64,000 nt of DNA from Herminiimonas contaminans (GTDB lineage: Bacteria; Pseudomonadota; Gammaproteobacteria; Burkholderiales; Burkholderiaceae_D), in assembly GCF_015645465.1 (NCBI RefSeq), contig NZ_JADOEL010000001.1, forward strand, positions 186,001-250,000, read 5' to 3'. Made by a program: the position numbers and the translations under genes. The notes beneath the pieces are model-generated. The model had not been told where the DNA came from. It worked only from the letters and a program-made list of their open reading frames with translations, and searched no databases. Positions 27,701-36,488 of the stretch are shown here, piece by piece; the first letter of the stretch is position 1; every line of letters begins with the position of its first letter.

Positions 27701-30700
27701 GACGCCGGTCAATGCGGTGGCATTGGTGTTTTCAAAACGCAGGGTCAGCACTGCAATCGCACCAGGGGCCTTATTATCAATACCGGTAGTGAAGCCAGCA
27801 GGATTACCTGCGTCCAGCGTGAGCAGACTAAACGCCTTGTGCACCGACAAAGGCGATTTTGCGCGCAAAGTATCGCTGGTCGGCGTTGTGTTATTGGTTG
27901 TCGTGCCACCGATAGTGACAGACAAGGCACCAGCCGGAATCGTATTGACGTAGTCGCCTGCCGCTGCAACCAGTACATCGATTTCCGCGTAGCAGCTGGC
28001 AGGTACCAGGCCACTTGCAGCAGGAATCGTGCCGCCGCTGACTTGTACGACGTTGCCGCCGGAAGATGTCACTGTTGCGCCTGTACATGTCGTCGTCGGA
28101 TTGCCACCATCAGCAGGAATTGTCACGCCAGCTGGCAGAGTATCGTTCACCGACAGGTTGGTGCCCACCTGTGCCGTAGGGTTAAAGAAGGAAATGCGCA
28201 AACGCGAACGCTCACCCGGTTTGACCACATTCGGTGTGAACTGCTTGACGATACCTAAGTTGCTGCTGGTCGCCAGACTGGTCGATGCAGGAGCGCTGTT
28301 TGTCAGGCCTTGGTCAGTATGCAAGGCACCTGCCGGGATGATGTTGGTCACACCCGCTGCCACGGTTGAAGTCACATTAACCTTGACCGAGCAAGTCGTG
28401 TTCGCCGCCAATGTTGCAATGCTCAGGCTGACCGAGCGCGAGCCGGGCACGGCAACCACATTCCCCCCCGGGCAAGTCGTGCTCGCCATAGGACTCGCAG
28501 TGATAACCCAGCCATTTTCCGGTGCACCAGCAGTACCGTCAGTCGTGAAGTAATCGGTGACACCCATATTGGTAACGCCTTGGGTACCGCTATTGATATC
28601 AATCGTCAATTGACTGACCTGGCCCGGAAAGGTCAACGAAGATGGATTCGTCGATTTCAAAATGGTCAGGTTGGTTGGCGCATTACGTATCAGGGTCGCA
28701 TCGACCGAACTTACATTGCGTACGCCACCGTCGGCGGTGATGTTGTTGGCTGGAATGCTGTTAAGCCAGTTCGTGCTACCCGTTGCGATGACATCAAACA
28801 GCAGCGAGCAACTTCCGCCGCCGTTGATGCTGGCTCCAGCTAGCGAAATCGAGTTCGCTCCAGCTGCACCGGTAATGACAGGTGTACCTGCACAAGTCGA
28901 ATATGCGTTGGTCGGATTCGCCAAAACCATCCCGGTCGGCAATGGATCAGTCACGGCCACGTTGGTCAGTGGCAGAGTGCTCGAATTCAGCAGCTGCACG
29001 GTAACAGTCGATTTGCCACCAGAAGCTACACTGGCCGGATTAAAGCTTTTATTTGCAGTCAGCGCCGAGGTATAGGTCACGGTCGCCTGATTCGTTGCCA
29101 GCGGCGTCAGCGAGCGCGTCTGGTTATCTGCCAGGGTTTCATTGCCGCCTACCGTTGCAATATTGTTGTACACACCAGCAGGCCCCACTACGTCCACTTG
29201 CAATACGCAAGTACCATCCGCGCCTGTCCCGTTGCCTGCACGAGCCGGAACGGTTGCGCCATTCATGCTGACCGAAGTTGAATTTGGTGTTGCAGTGATG
29301 GTCGGCGCACCGCAGGTGCTGGCGGCATTCGATGGCGTTGCGACACGCAGTAGACCACCACCCGCAGTTGCCGCTGGCAAAGTATCGGAGATGGTTACGC
29401 TGGTCAGCGGATTTACCGATTTATTGTTCAGCCTGATCGTCATGCGGACGATGGTGCCTTCGGCAAAAGTGCTGACGCCAGGCGCTGATTCTGCAAATGC
29501 CTTGCTTACAGAAAGTACCGGAGCAGTTGGATTAGGCGGTGTCGTATTCGAACCACCGCCGTTACAAACCTGACCTGCACCATTGTTGTAACAGACGCCA
29601 CCTGAATTAATAACGTTAGCAGTCGAGGTATTGGTAGTCAGCGAAGTCATCGCCCAGAAACTGACCTTACAAGAACCAGGTGCGTTAATGGTGCTGCGAC
29701 CAGGAACCGTCGTCAGGTTAACCACTGGTGATGTTGCGCCGACTGGCGACGACGTGCTCACCGCGCCGCAACCTGCGCCAGTCACTGTCGGCGAGTAATT
29801 TACTCCGTTGATGGTGCCGGTCAGAAATGTCTGGCCATTGGTGAAGGTGTCAGTAATGCTGACGTTGTTGATCGCACCTGCACCGTAGTTTTGTACTTCA
29901 ACCTCATAGCGGATCGGGTTACCCGGTGCCACCGAGGTAGGTGTAGAGGTTTTCAAAACACGCAAATCATCCGCCACCAGGATGGAGGAGGATGCCGGTT
30001 GACTACGTATCGCCGGGTTACCGACATTGACCGCGCCTTCCGACAATGCATTGGTATAAGTAACCGGAACACCAGTAGTTTGCACACGACCGGTAAAGTT
30101 CACGGTGACGGTACAAGTTCCAGCTGTATTACCGACTTTCGCAGGTATGGTGCCACCTGCCAAAGAAAATCCTACCGCAGTAGTGGTCGGTACAGCACCA
30201 CATGTGCTGGTGGCGCCAGTTACCAACAGACCTTTGGTTCCGTCTGCGCCACCCACTCCATCAATAGGACTATCTACAAAATTGCTGATGTTAAGCGGTG
30301 TGTCGCCTTCATTCGTCAGCGTGATCGTGAAGCTACCGTTTTCTCCACTGGATAACGATGCCGCAGAAAATGCCTTTGACACCTTGAGCGGCGAAAGGAC
30401 AGTGACATTTGCAGTTGCATCGGCAGATGCGGGTATACCCACGCTGTTGGTGAAGCCCGTGGACCGATTGATACGGTTGGTTTGCGCTCCGGTCGAATAT
30501 GCACCATTGGTCTGGTTCGCTTCGACGTTGACTGTGAAGGTACAACTTCCGCTCGCGGGCAAAGTACCACTACCACTTACGGTCGTGGCACCTGCAACTG
30601 CAGTGATAGTCGGAGCGGGACCGCCACCGGTACAGGTAGCATTTGCAACCAGAGGAGTAGCGATCTTGATGATGCTGCTACCACCCAATTGAGGGAATGC

Positions 30701-31363
30701 ATCAGCAATGTTAAAACTGTCGATAGCAACCGGATTCGTATTGCTGACGGTAACAGTCAACGCGGTCGGCGCACCACCAAGTACCAGGTTCGAATTTGCA
30801 AATGACTTGTTAATTTCCGGCTGTGCAAGCGCGCGTACACCAAAGGTCTGGGTTACCTGACCGCTATTCGCCACATTAACGCCGTTCTCTGTACCGGTTA
30901 CCGCACCACTACCCAATTGATAATCGTAGCTAGCAGCGGCACCGTTCGAAGTTCCCGCAGTAACAGGAATATCGATAGTACAAGAGCCGTCTACCGCAGG
31001 GCTTGTCGTTGCAGCTGGAACTACGCCACCATCCAGCTTGATCTGCTGCGTACCAACCGAGGTAGTCATGGTTCCGCCGCAGGTAGAAACCGGAGTACCG
31101 GCTATTTTCAAACCGTTCGGCAAAGTACCGGGCAACAGATTGTCAAACGCGGTGTTATTGACAGGCACCGTCGCATTGTTCGACAAAGTAATGCGCAGGG
31201 TACGCACCTCGCCCGGATAAAAAGAAGACGGGTCCGGCGTCGTCACCGATGCAGTCAATGCAGCAAATGCAGACATAGGCAACAAGCCCATCGCCAGAGC
31301 CAGAGGCACTGACCGGAGCATGGATGCGAAAGACGATTTGGCAAAAATTGTGGGACGCGACAT
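24767..31363 (-). CDS. Giant DUF11-repeat surface protein with SdrD/Cna-B-like modules
   Basis: A 2198-aa Thr/Asn/Gly-rich exported protein. Signal peptide 1-34. Ten DUF11-like repeats of about 130-160 residues begin near 35, 184, 328, 469, 629, 780, 911, 1048, 1184 and 1327; most open with a V-x-K-x-F type motif (VSKAF, ANKSF, IVKQF) and carry a conserved Cys pair. SdrD/Cna-B-like modules follow at about 1455, 1593 (ISGKVFKDNNPVPNG) and 1718, another DUF11 at about 1870, a further B-like module with DDKNANGYQDQGEPG at about 1993, and a final OmpA-like region with a Lys/Arg-rich tail. It has no LPXTG or type I secretion repeat. It is likely a stalk-like surface protein that works with the coupled barrel gene. 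Confidence 0.8.
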   Translation of the reverse strand: MSRPTIFAKSSFASMLRSVPLALAMGLLPMSAFAALTASVTTPDPSSFYPGEVRTLRITLSNNATVPVNNTAFDNLLPGTLPNGLKIAGTPVSTCGGTMTTSVGTQQIKLDGGVVPAATTSPAVDGSCTIDIPVTAGTSNGAAASYDYQLGSGAVTGTENGVNVANSGQVTQTFGVRALAQPEINKSFANSNLVLGGAPTALTVTVSNTNPVAIDSFNIADAFPQLGGSSIIKIATPLVANATCTGGGPAPTITAVAGATTVSGSGTLPASGSCTFTVNVEANQTNGAYSTGAQTNRINRSTGFTNSVGIPASADATANVTVLSPLKVSKAFSAASLSSGENGSFTITLTNEGDTPLNISNFVDSPIDGVGGADGTKGLLVTGATSTCGAVPTTTAVGFSLAGGTIPAKVGNTAGTCTVTVNFTGRVQTTGVPVTYTNALSEGAVNVGNPAIRSQPASSSILVADDLRVLKTSTPTSVAPGNPIRYEVEVQNYGAGAINNVSITDTFTNGQTFLTGTINGVNYSPTVTGAGCGAVSTSSPVGATSPVVNLTTVPGRSTINAPGSCKVSFWAMTSLTTNTSTANVINSGGVCYNNGAGQVCNGGGSNTTPPNPTAPVLSVSKAFAESAPGVSTFAEGTIVRMTIRLNNKSVNPLTSVTISDTLPAATAGGGLLRVATPSNAASTCGAPTITATPNSTSVSMNGATVPARAGNGTGADGTCVLQVDVVGPAGVYNNIATVGGNETLADNQTRSLTPLATNQATVTYTSALTANKSFNPASVASGGKSTVTVQLLNSSTLPLTNVAVTDPLPTGMVLANPTNAYSTCAGTPVITGAAGANSISLAGASINGGGSCSLLFDVIATGSTNWLNSIPANNITADGGVRNVSSVDATLIRNAPTNLTILKSTNPSSLTFPGQVSQLTIDINSGTQGVTNMGVTDYFTTDGTAGAPENGWVITASPMASTTCPGGNVVAVPGSRSVSLSIATLAANTTCSVKVNVTSTVAAGVTNIIPAGALHTDQGLTNSAPASTSLATSSNLGIVKQFTPNVVKPGERSRLRISFFNPTAQVGTNLSVNDTLPAGVTIPADGGNPTTTCTGATVTSSGGNVVQVSGGTIPAASGLVPASCYAEIDVLVAAAGDYVNTIPAGALSVTIGGTTTNNTTPTSDTLRAKSPLSVHKAFSLLTLDAGNPAGFTTGIDNKAPGAIAVLTLRFENTNATALTGVNVTDVLPTGLVVAPTPGASTTCVGGVVTADPSGTSVRLSGATIAPTSSCTATVNVLSNVSGTYTNTIPAGAVTTNEGVVNEEPTRAELIVSTPPTVSKQFSPAVIPPNGVSRLSIVITNDNATTMTLTSNFDDVLPVAPGQISLTATPGITTTCGGTVDAVPNAVSVRLRSGGTIPPGGCTIDVNVTGFAAGVHTNNIPAGALQTNLGNNQQPANAPLTISTRGYISGKVFKDNKLVPNGVFTSGTDTPIANSPIELRSGPTCSGPLLATATTDSLGNYIFADLGAATYSVCQPTQPPGTLNGTTTAGTIVNVAGSTGTPGTASNPSTTSSQIANVVLGDNGAGEISGSINNNFAEIAASTISGKVFKDNNPVPNGTFESGVDTPLPGVTIQLLNAANVVVATTVTDADGNYSFSGLLPGTYSVLQPTQPSGTSNGITTAGPVPNGGTPGTATSQAVTPSRISNIVLPPNTSTLNNNFAEEGHGGATGVVYDAITRQPVSGAVVTIQGPAGFDPALHVIGGVGASTTGADGLYQFLLNSNAPPGMYTLVVTTYPAGYTPSPSTLLPVCSNTLLVSPTPDPALVQSNVGAPALAITKQNPGACPATTSTLGSGSTQYYTTFNLSNTPGPTRSANVGNNHIPLDPVLGGAIVMTKSTPLVNVVRGDLVPYTITATNTLAATLTGINVVDVIPAGFRYRTGTASLNGVPTEPLVSGRNLTWPNQTFTAGERKTLRMMLVVGTGVSEGEFVNRVSSINDITKTQVSNTASATVRVVPDPTFDCSDIIGKVFDDKNANGYQDQGEPGIANVRIATARGLLVTSDQEGRFHVACAAIPNADRGSNFVMKVDERTLPSGYRLTTENPRDVRVTRGKMVKLNFGASVHRVVRLELSSAAFVGEGTELQAPYISELDKLPEQLQSRPTVLRIAYRQGKESKDLAKKRIAAVSDRVQRMWKEKRKKGHEESEPLVPLMIETELEGAQ

Positions 31364-31765
31364 GGCAGACCTATCTACTTTTCAAAAATTTTTAAAACCA
31401 GGAGCACAGCGATCGACTGCTAAAAAATTGATCCAATGCAATAAATTTCCGAACGGAATATAAATTTCAGGCGGAGGAATCGCACGTAAACGATCGTCAA
31501 CATTTGCAAACGAATTGCGGCAGATGTCCTGTTGACGCGGTGTTGACAGAAGAAAACTCGCTGAAGAAATGCTGCGGGAGGTTAATAAGTTTCGCGATGG
31601 AAATGCTGACAAATGCTGAGACGTGCGGAACTACGGGGAGCGGAGAAGAAGGAGAAAATGCGAGAAGAGTCGCGTGTGAATATTTTTGATAAGAAATAAA
31701 TTCTCACAAGAAAAACAATTAGTTAGCGCGTTATCGCCTTATCGATACGACGCACATACACGCGT

Positions 31766-31791
31766 AAATTATTTCCACATGGAAATAATTT
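31766..31791. repeat. Perfect 11-bp inverted repeat (operator-like)
   Basis: AAATTATTTCC, spacer ACAT, GGAAATAATTT. The symmetry is exact and the composition AT-rich, unlike the GC-rich terminators nearby. The plus-strand flank has a T-run (31796-31802), so a weak terminator is an alternative. Confidence 0.6.
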
Positions 31792-31912
31792 ATGATTTTT
31801 TTGTTGAGTAAACGTTTGCAAACTAGACGACATAGGCGCGTCTCAATTTCACAATCCGTTTGAAATATCCAACACATCGTTTACAAAATTTGCACTTGCA
31901 AACACAGTGCAT

Positions 31913-31947
31913 AAAAAAAGCCGGGTCTAAACCCGGCTTCGTTTTTT
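31913..31947 (-). terminator. Rho-independent terminator of the first chemotaxis receptor gene
   Basis: Minus-strand AAGCCGGGT, loop TTAG, ACCCGGCTT followed by T residues; the plus strand also has a T-run, so it works in either direction. It starts 15 bases after the stop codon. Confidence 0.93.
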
Positions 31948-31961
31948 TACAACAGTGAAGA

Positions 31962-33665
31962 TCAGAACTCTTCCCAATCGTCGGCACCGCTGCTAGCACC
32001 GTTCGCAATCTTCTTCGGCGCTGGAGCCGAGATCGCACGATTGGCAGCATCACCATGCGAAGGAACGACCTGTACTTTCGCTGTTTTTCTCACTGGTGCT
32101 ACCGTCACAGCCGAGCTGTCCAACTTAAATACACTGACTGCTTCAGCCAGTTTCGCCGCTTGCTCATTGAGCGATTCCGCAGCAGCCGCAGCTTCTTCTA
32201 CCAATGCTGCATTTTGTTGGGTGACCTGATCCATCTGACCGATCGCCTGATTGACCTGTTCAATACCCGCGCTTTGTTCCTGACTCGCTGCCATGATCTC
32301 GGACATGATGTCAGTGACATGACGCACACTTTGCACCACTTCATCCATAGTCACGCCAGCTTCTTCAACCAGCTTGCTGCCGAGCTCCACTTTATCGACC
32401 GAATCACCGATGAGTGTTTTGATTTCCTTGGCTGCTGCCGCAGAACGTTGTGCCAGGTTGCGCACTTCACTCGCCACCACGGCAAAGCCGCGACCTTGTT
32501 CACCAGCACGTGCTGCTTCGACGGCTGCGTTCAGTGCCAGAATATTGGTCTGGAATGCAATGCCATCGATGACGCCAATGATGTCGACGATTTTCTTCGC
32601 CGAGGCATTGATGTCTTCCATCGTATCGACCACGCGTGATACAACCGCACCGCCTTTTTCTGCGACTCCCGACGCAGATACGGCGAGTTGATTTGCCTGA
32701 CGTGCGTTGTCAGCATTCTGTTTGACGGTAGAAGTCAGTTCTTCCATCGAAGATGCTGTTTCTTCCAATGAGCTGGCCTGTTCTTCGGTGCGGCTGGACA
32801 GATCCAGATTACCGGCAGCGATCTGACTGGAAGCGGTCGCTATCGTATCGATACCTGTGCGCACCTGACTCACGCTTTTCACCAGCCCATCATTCATGTC
32901 GCGCAAGGCATACAAGAGTTGGCCGGTTTCATCGTTGGAGTTGGACTGGATTTTGTTACGCAGATCACCGGAGGCCACGGTACGCGCAACCGACACCGCG
33001 TAATCGAGCGGGCGTGTAATGCTGCGTGACAACAGCCACGCCAGTATCGCGCTCAATATTAAAGCCATGGTGCCCAAAGCAATCAGGACCGTGCGGCCGG
33101 ATGCATACAGCTCATCGACCTCGGCTTTGGCTTTCAGGAAAATCGTTTGCTGAAACTCCACGACAGCCTGTACCGACTGATTGTAGGAAAGCAGCGCCGG
33201 GTCCATTTTTGTTTCTATCAGTTTTTTTGCTGCGGCTTCAGCTGCAGGATTGCCTTCCGCCTTGAGTTTGAACACATCCTTGCGGACATCCATGTAAGCA
33301 GTACGCTTCTCACCGACGACGCTCATCAGCTTCTTGCCTTCGTCGCTATGAATCAACTCAACGATCTGGTTTTGCAGCTTGGTGATTTCCAGGCTTTGCG
33401 CTTCCATTTCAGTCTGGAATTGCTTCTGCACTTCCGCATCATTACTACGTACACGTGCTGCGGTACGCACTGCATTCGCGATATTGCCCAGATACCATTG
33501 ATGTGTCAGCCGCTCCTTGGTAGCGGCCTCCTCCATATGCACAGTAGCCTGTGCTACCTCCTGCAAACGCCAGACACCGATCACGATCATGGATGCCATC
33601 AGTGCCAGTATCACAGCGAACGCCAGTCCCAGACGTACGCCAATTTTCAGATTAGTTATTTTCAT
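31962..33665 (-). CDS. Methyl-accepting chemotaxis protein 1
   Basis: About 567 aa. The ATG at 33665 ([20 protein letters not shown]) is preferred to a TTG 12 bases upstream, giving a normal receptor start. TM1 about 11-30, a periplasmic four-helix sensor about 31-190, TM2 about 190-210 ([18 protein letters not shown]), HAMP about 210-265, then the signalling coiled coil with the hairpin tip [20 protein letters not shown]. It ends DDWEEF, a C-terminal pentapeptide of the kind that tethers CheR/CheB. Ligand unknown. Its signalling half is nearly the same as the next receptor's. Confidence 0.92.
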   Translation of the reverse strand: MKITNLKIGVRLGLAFAVILALMASMIVIGVWRLQEVAQATVHMEEAATKERLTHQWYLGNIANAVRTAARVRSNDAEVQKQFQTEMEAQSLEITKLQNQIVELIHSDEGKKLMSVVGEKRTAYMDVRKDVFKLKAEGNPAAEAAAKKLIETKMDPALLSYNQSVQAVVEFQQTIFLKAKAEVDELYASGRTVLIALGTMALILSAILAWLLSRSITRPLDYAVSVARTVASGDLRNKIQSNSNDETGQLLYALRDMNDGLVKSVSQVRTGIDTIATASSQIAAGNLDLSSRTEEQASSLEETASSMEELTSTVKQNADNARQANQLAVSASGVAEKGGAVVSRVVDTMEDINASAKKIVDIIGVIDGIAFQTNILALNAAVEAARAGEQGRGFAVVASEVRNLAQRSAAAAKEIKTLIGDSVDKVELGSKLVEEAGVTMDEVVQSVRHVTDIMSEIMAASQEQSAGIEQVNQAIGQMDQVTQQNAALVEEAAAAAESLNEQAAKLAEAVSVFKLDSSAVTVAPVRKTAKVQVVPSHGDAANRAISAPAPKKIANGASSGADDWEEF

Positions 33666-33711
33666 TTTTATACTCAAAGTGAAGAAAGGATATTTGCAAA
33701 AGGATGTTCAC

Positions 33712-33753
33712 GAAAAAACATCAAGTTGCCAGGCCTGCTGGCGAACTTGATGT
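33712..33753 (-). terminator. Rho-independent terminator of the second chemotaxis receptor gene
   Basis: Minus-strand ACATCAAGTT pairs with AACTTGATGT around an inner GCCAG/CTGGC stem with one bulged base, then six T. It lies about 70 bases after the stop of the receptor gene at 33826 and before the start of receptor 1. Confidence 0.88.
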
Positions 33754-33825
33754 CATCGCATAGTCGGGATAAAGCAGGGATAAAGCTGCCCCTGCCTCAA
33801 TCACACACTTCAGATGGGCGTGGAT

Positions 33826-35529
33826 TTAAAACTCTTCCCAATCGTCGCCACCGGTCGGCGCGCCATTCGCTACTTTCTGACGCGCCGGAGCGGGTGCCGA
33901 GATTGCGCGCTTGACTGGTGCTGGTGTGCTGGGAACTGCGGTGATTTTGCTCGCAGCTTTTTTAAGCGGCGTAGCGGCAGCCACACCATCCAGTTTAAAG
34001 ACGCTGACTGCTTCGGCCAGTTTGCCGGCTTGTTCATTCAGCGATTCAGCGGCAGCGGCAGCCTCTTCAACCAGCGCAGCATTCTGTTGCGTGACTTGAT
34101 CCATCTGGCTAATCGCCTGATTGACTTGCTCGATACCTGCGCTTTGTTCCTGGCTGGCTGCAGTGATTTCCGACATGATGTCGGTCACTTGCTGTACGCC
34201 ATGAACAACTTCTTTCATGGTCACACCGGCTTCGGCGACCAGCTTGCTACCGATTTCGACTTTATCTACCGAATCACCGATCAATGTTTTGATTTCCTTG
34301 GCAGCAGCGGCGGAACGTTGCGCCAGGTTGCGCACTTCGCTGGCGACCACGGCAAAGCCGCGACCTTGCTCACCTGCACGCGCTGCTTCCACTGCGGCAT
34401 TCAAGGCAAGGATGTTGGTCTGGAAAGCGATGCCATCAATCACACCAATGATGTCGACAATTTTCTTCGCCGATGTATTGATGTCTTCCATCGTATCGAC
34501 CACTTGCGAAACCACCACACCACCTTTTTCTGCCACGGTGGAAGCCGAAGCTGCCAGTTGATTGGCCTGACGTGCGTTATCAGCATTTTGCTTGACGGTC
34601 GAGGTTAGTTCTTCCATCGACGACGCAGTTTCTTCCAGCGAACTGGCTTGTTGTTCGGTACGGCTGGACAGGTCCAGGTTACCGGCAGCGATTTGCTGGG
34701 TGGCGACACCGATGGCGGTACTGCCCTGGCGTACATTGAAGACGGTTTCTATCAGGCTTTTTTGCATGACTTGCAGACCACTCATCAAGACACCCATTTC
34801 ATTACGGGATTTGACTTCGATGCGGCTGGTCAGATCACCGGAAGAAATCGCGCTGAAATGACCCAGCATTTCAGTCAGCGGTTGCATGATGGCGCGGATC
34901 AGGAAGAAAGCAGCGATCGCAACCACGATCAGGCCAAACAATACGCCACCAATCGCAGCGATACGGAACATCCCGTACATGGATTGACTCGCTTCATAGC
35001 TGGCAGCGGCGACCTTCATCTGGAAGTCCGACAGCTTTTCCGCGCTGTTATTCAGTTCTATGAAGAGCGGCGTGGTTTTTTCAAACATCAGGCGCTCTGC
35101 TTCTTCAAAACGTCCAGCCTGGATCGCAGTGACCAAAGGCAGTGCGCCGTCGCGTATATAGGCATCACGTTTGGCATTCACGTCTTCCGCCAGCTTCTTC
35201 TCTTCTGCATCCGCTGGTAATTCGGTGTAACGCTTCCATGCCTCGTCAGACTGCGCGCGCAAACTCGCGGCGCGGGCGATCAGATCGCCTGCATTCGCTG
35301 CATGCGGCTTGACCAGTACGCGGTCGATATTCGAGCGCGCCTGGAACAAGCGCGTCATTGCAGTATCAATCGCCTGCGATGACGCAAGCTGGTTACCGTA
35401 TACATTTTTCAGTGAGTCATTGGTGCTTTGCAAGCCAAATACACCCATGGCGCCACCAACGATCAGCATGATGCCCATAAAGGCCATCGTGCCTATCAAG
35501 CGCATCTTGATTGACAAGTTATTAAACAT
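33826..35529 (-). CDS. Methyl-accepting chemotaxis protein 2
   Basis: 567 aa, starting ATG at 35529 ([20 protein letters not shown]). TM1 about 10-30, a helical periplasmic sensor about 31-190, TM2 about 190-212, HAMP, and a signalling domain with [20 protein letters not shown]. It also ends DDWEEF. The sensor half differs from receptor 1 while the cytoplasmic half matches closely, a pattern of duplication followed by sensor divergence. It is 45 bases downstream of cheW on the same strand, so it probably shares its transcript. Ligand unknown. Confidence 0.93.
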   Translation of the reverse strand: MFNNLSIKMRLIGTMAFMGIMLIVGGAMGVFGLQSTNDSLKNVYGNQLASSQAIDTAMTRLFQARSNIDRVLVKPHAANAGDLIARAASLRAQSDEAWKRYTELPADAEEKKLAEDVNAKRDAYIRDGALPLVTAIQAGRFEEAERLMFEKTTPLFIELNNSAEKLSDFQMKVAAASYEASQSMYGMFRIAAIGGVLFGLIVVAIAAFFLIRAIMQPLTEMLGHFSAISSGDLTSRIEVKSRNEMGVLMSGLQVMQKSLIETVFNVRQGSTAIGVATQQIAAGNLDLSSRTEQQASSLEETASSMEELTSTVKQNADNARQANQLAASASTVAEKGGVVVSQVVDTMEDINTSAKKIVDIIGVIDGIAFQTNILALNAAVEAARAGEQGRGFAVVASEVRNLAQRSAAAAKEIKTLIGDSVDKVEIGSKLVAEAGVTMKEVVHGVQQVTDIMSEITAASQEQSAGIEQVNQAISQMDQVTQQNAALVEEAAAAAESLNEQAGKLAEAVSVFKLDGVAAATPLKKAASKITAVPSTPAPVKRAISAPAPARQKVANGAPTGGDDWEEF

Positions 35530-35574
35530 TTTTTCCCTCTCAGACCATTATTGTGAAGACGGCTCTATTTTTTA

Positions 35575-36051
35575 TCAGGCCGCTAATTTTTCTATCAGTC
35601 CCATTTCGGATGAAGACATCAGCTTGTCTATATCCAGCAAAATCAGCATGCGCTCTTCTATCGTCCCCAGCCCGATCAAAAAGTCTGCATTCATGGAGGT
35701 TCCCATTTCCGGGGCCGGTTTGATTTGCTCGCTATTGAGTGTGATGACGTCCGAAACGCTGTCGACCACAATTCCGACTACACGATTACCAATATTTAAA
35801 ATAATGACGACCGTGAACTGGTCATAAGTAGGCGCCCCCAGTTTGAACATAATGCGCATATCAACAATCGGTACGATGATGCCGCGCAGATTAATAACGC
35901 CTTTGATGAACTCGGGTGCATTAGCGATTTTCGTAACAGCGTCGTAACCACGAATTTCCTGAACTTTCAGGATATCGATGCCGTATTCTTCGCTGCCTAA
36001 AGTAAACGCCAATACCTCGGTCCCGCCGAGAGATTGTTGCTTGTTTTGCAT
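35575..36051 (-). CDS. cheW: Chemotaxis coupling protein CheW
   Basis: A 158-aa SH3-like adaptor linking receptors to the CheA kinase. It has [20 protein letters not shown] at about 13-32, the motif [17 protein letters not shown] at about 52-68, and [15 protein letters not shown] at about 92-106, all typical of CheW. No cheA, cheY or flagellar gene is near, so it is probably an extra CheW dedicated to these two receptors. Its promoter should lie in the 437-base region upstream. Confidence 0.93.
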   Translation of the reverse strand: MQNKQQSLGGTEVLAFTLGSEEYGIDILKVQEIRGYDAVTKIANAPEFIKGVINLRGIIVPIVDMRIMFKLGAPTYDQFTVVIILNIGNRVVGIVVDSVSDVITLNSEQIKPAPEMGTSMNADFLIGLGTIEERMLILLDIDKLMSSSEMGLIEKLAA

Positions 36052-36488
36052 GGGTGGCCTGTTTATAAGAAGGATTGTTTTTTTGCGCTGTGGTTAACAC
36101 TTTTAGCGTAAAAATATAGGCAGTTGAAACGGGAAAAATTCCCCCTTCAACTTAATCCTGATTACGTCATTCCGTAACGAATCTTTAGAGAAAAACGAGG
36201 CCATCACGAAGATATTCTGGTGTATCTGTGACTTTTGGTTAAATCGCGAAAAACGTTTGTGTATTTGGTACTTTTTTTAACGTTTTATTGAGGGAAAAGA
36301 CGCTGTAATCAGCCGTGTGTATAAACCGGCAAGGAGGAGGAAAAACACGCTAATCATCGGATATGGGAATCGTTTCTATTCCCGAGGCAGGATTATTTGT
36401 TTATTGATAAGGGCATGCATACATCCGTCAAACACCATAGCCATCTATCCGACGCCTGGTCTGCATTGAATGCAACGCGATGTCGTCC
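36052..36488. promoter_or_regulatory. Intergenic region upstream of cheW
   Basis: No gene is seen. GTTGAA (36123-36128) and TTCAAC (36146-36151), with inner GGGAA/TTCCC, make a hairpin about 75 bases upstream of the cheW start that could be an operator. AT-rich tracts lie at 36280-36295. I did not find a convincing flagellar sigma-28 promoter. Confidence 0.35.

Larger units (their letters stand above)
31364..31961. promoter_or_regulatory. 598-base intergenic region upstream of the giant surface gene
   Basis: No gene is seen. The right part holds the terminator of the first chemotaxis receptor. A perfect 11-bp inverted repeat, AAATTATTTCC acat GGAAATAATTT (31766-31791), lies about 400 bases upstream of the 2198-aa gene start. 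Between them are short recurring words (GTTGACGCGGTGTTGACAG near 31532; AAATGCTG three times in 31567-31618). The AT-rich, repeat-bearing leader suggests regulated expression of the surface locus. I see no certain promoter boxes. Confidence 0.4.

Noticed and set aside
24767-31363. The repeats in the giant gene as a CRISPR-like or satellite array
   Set aside because: Unit length is about 400-480 bases and varies, similarity is at protein level with conserved motifs, and the frame stays open throughout, so this is a repeat-domain protein.
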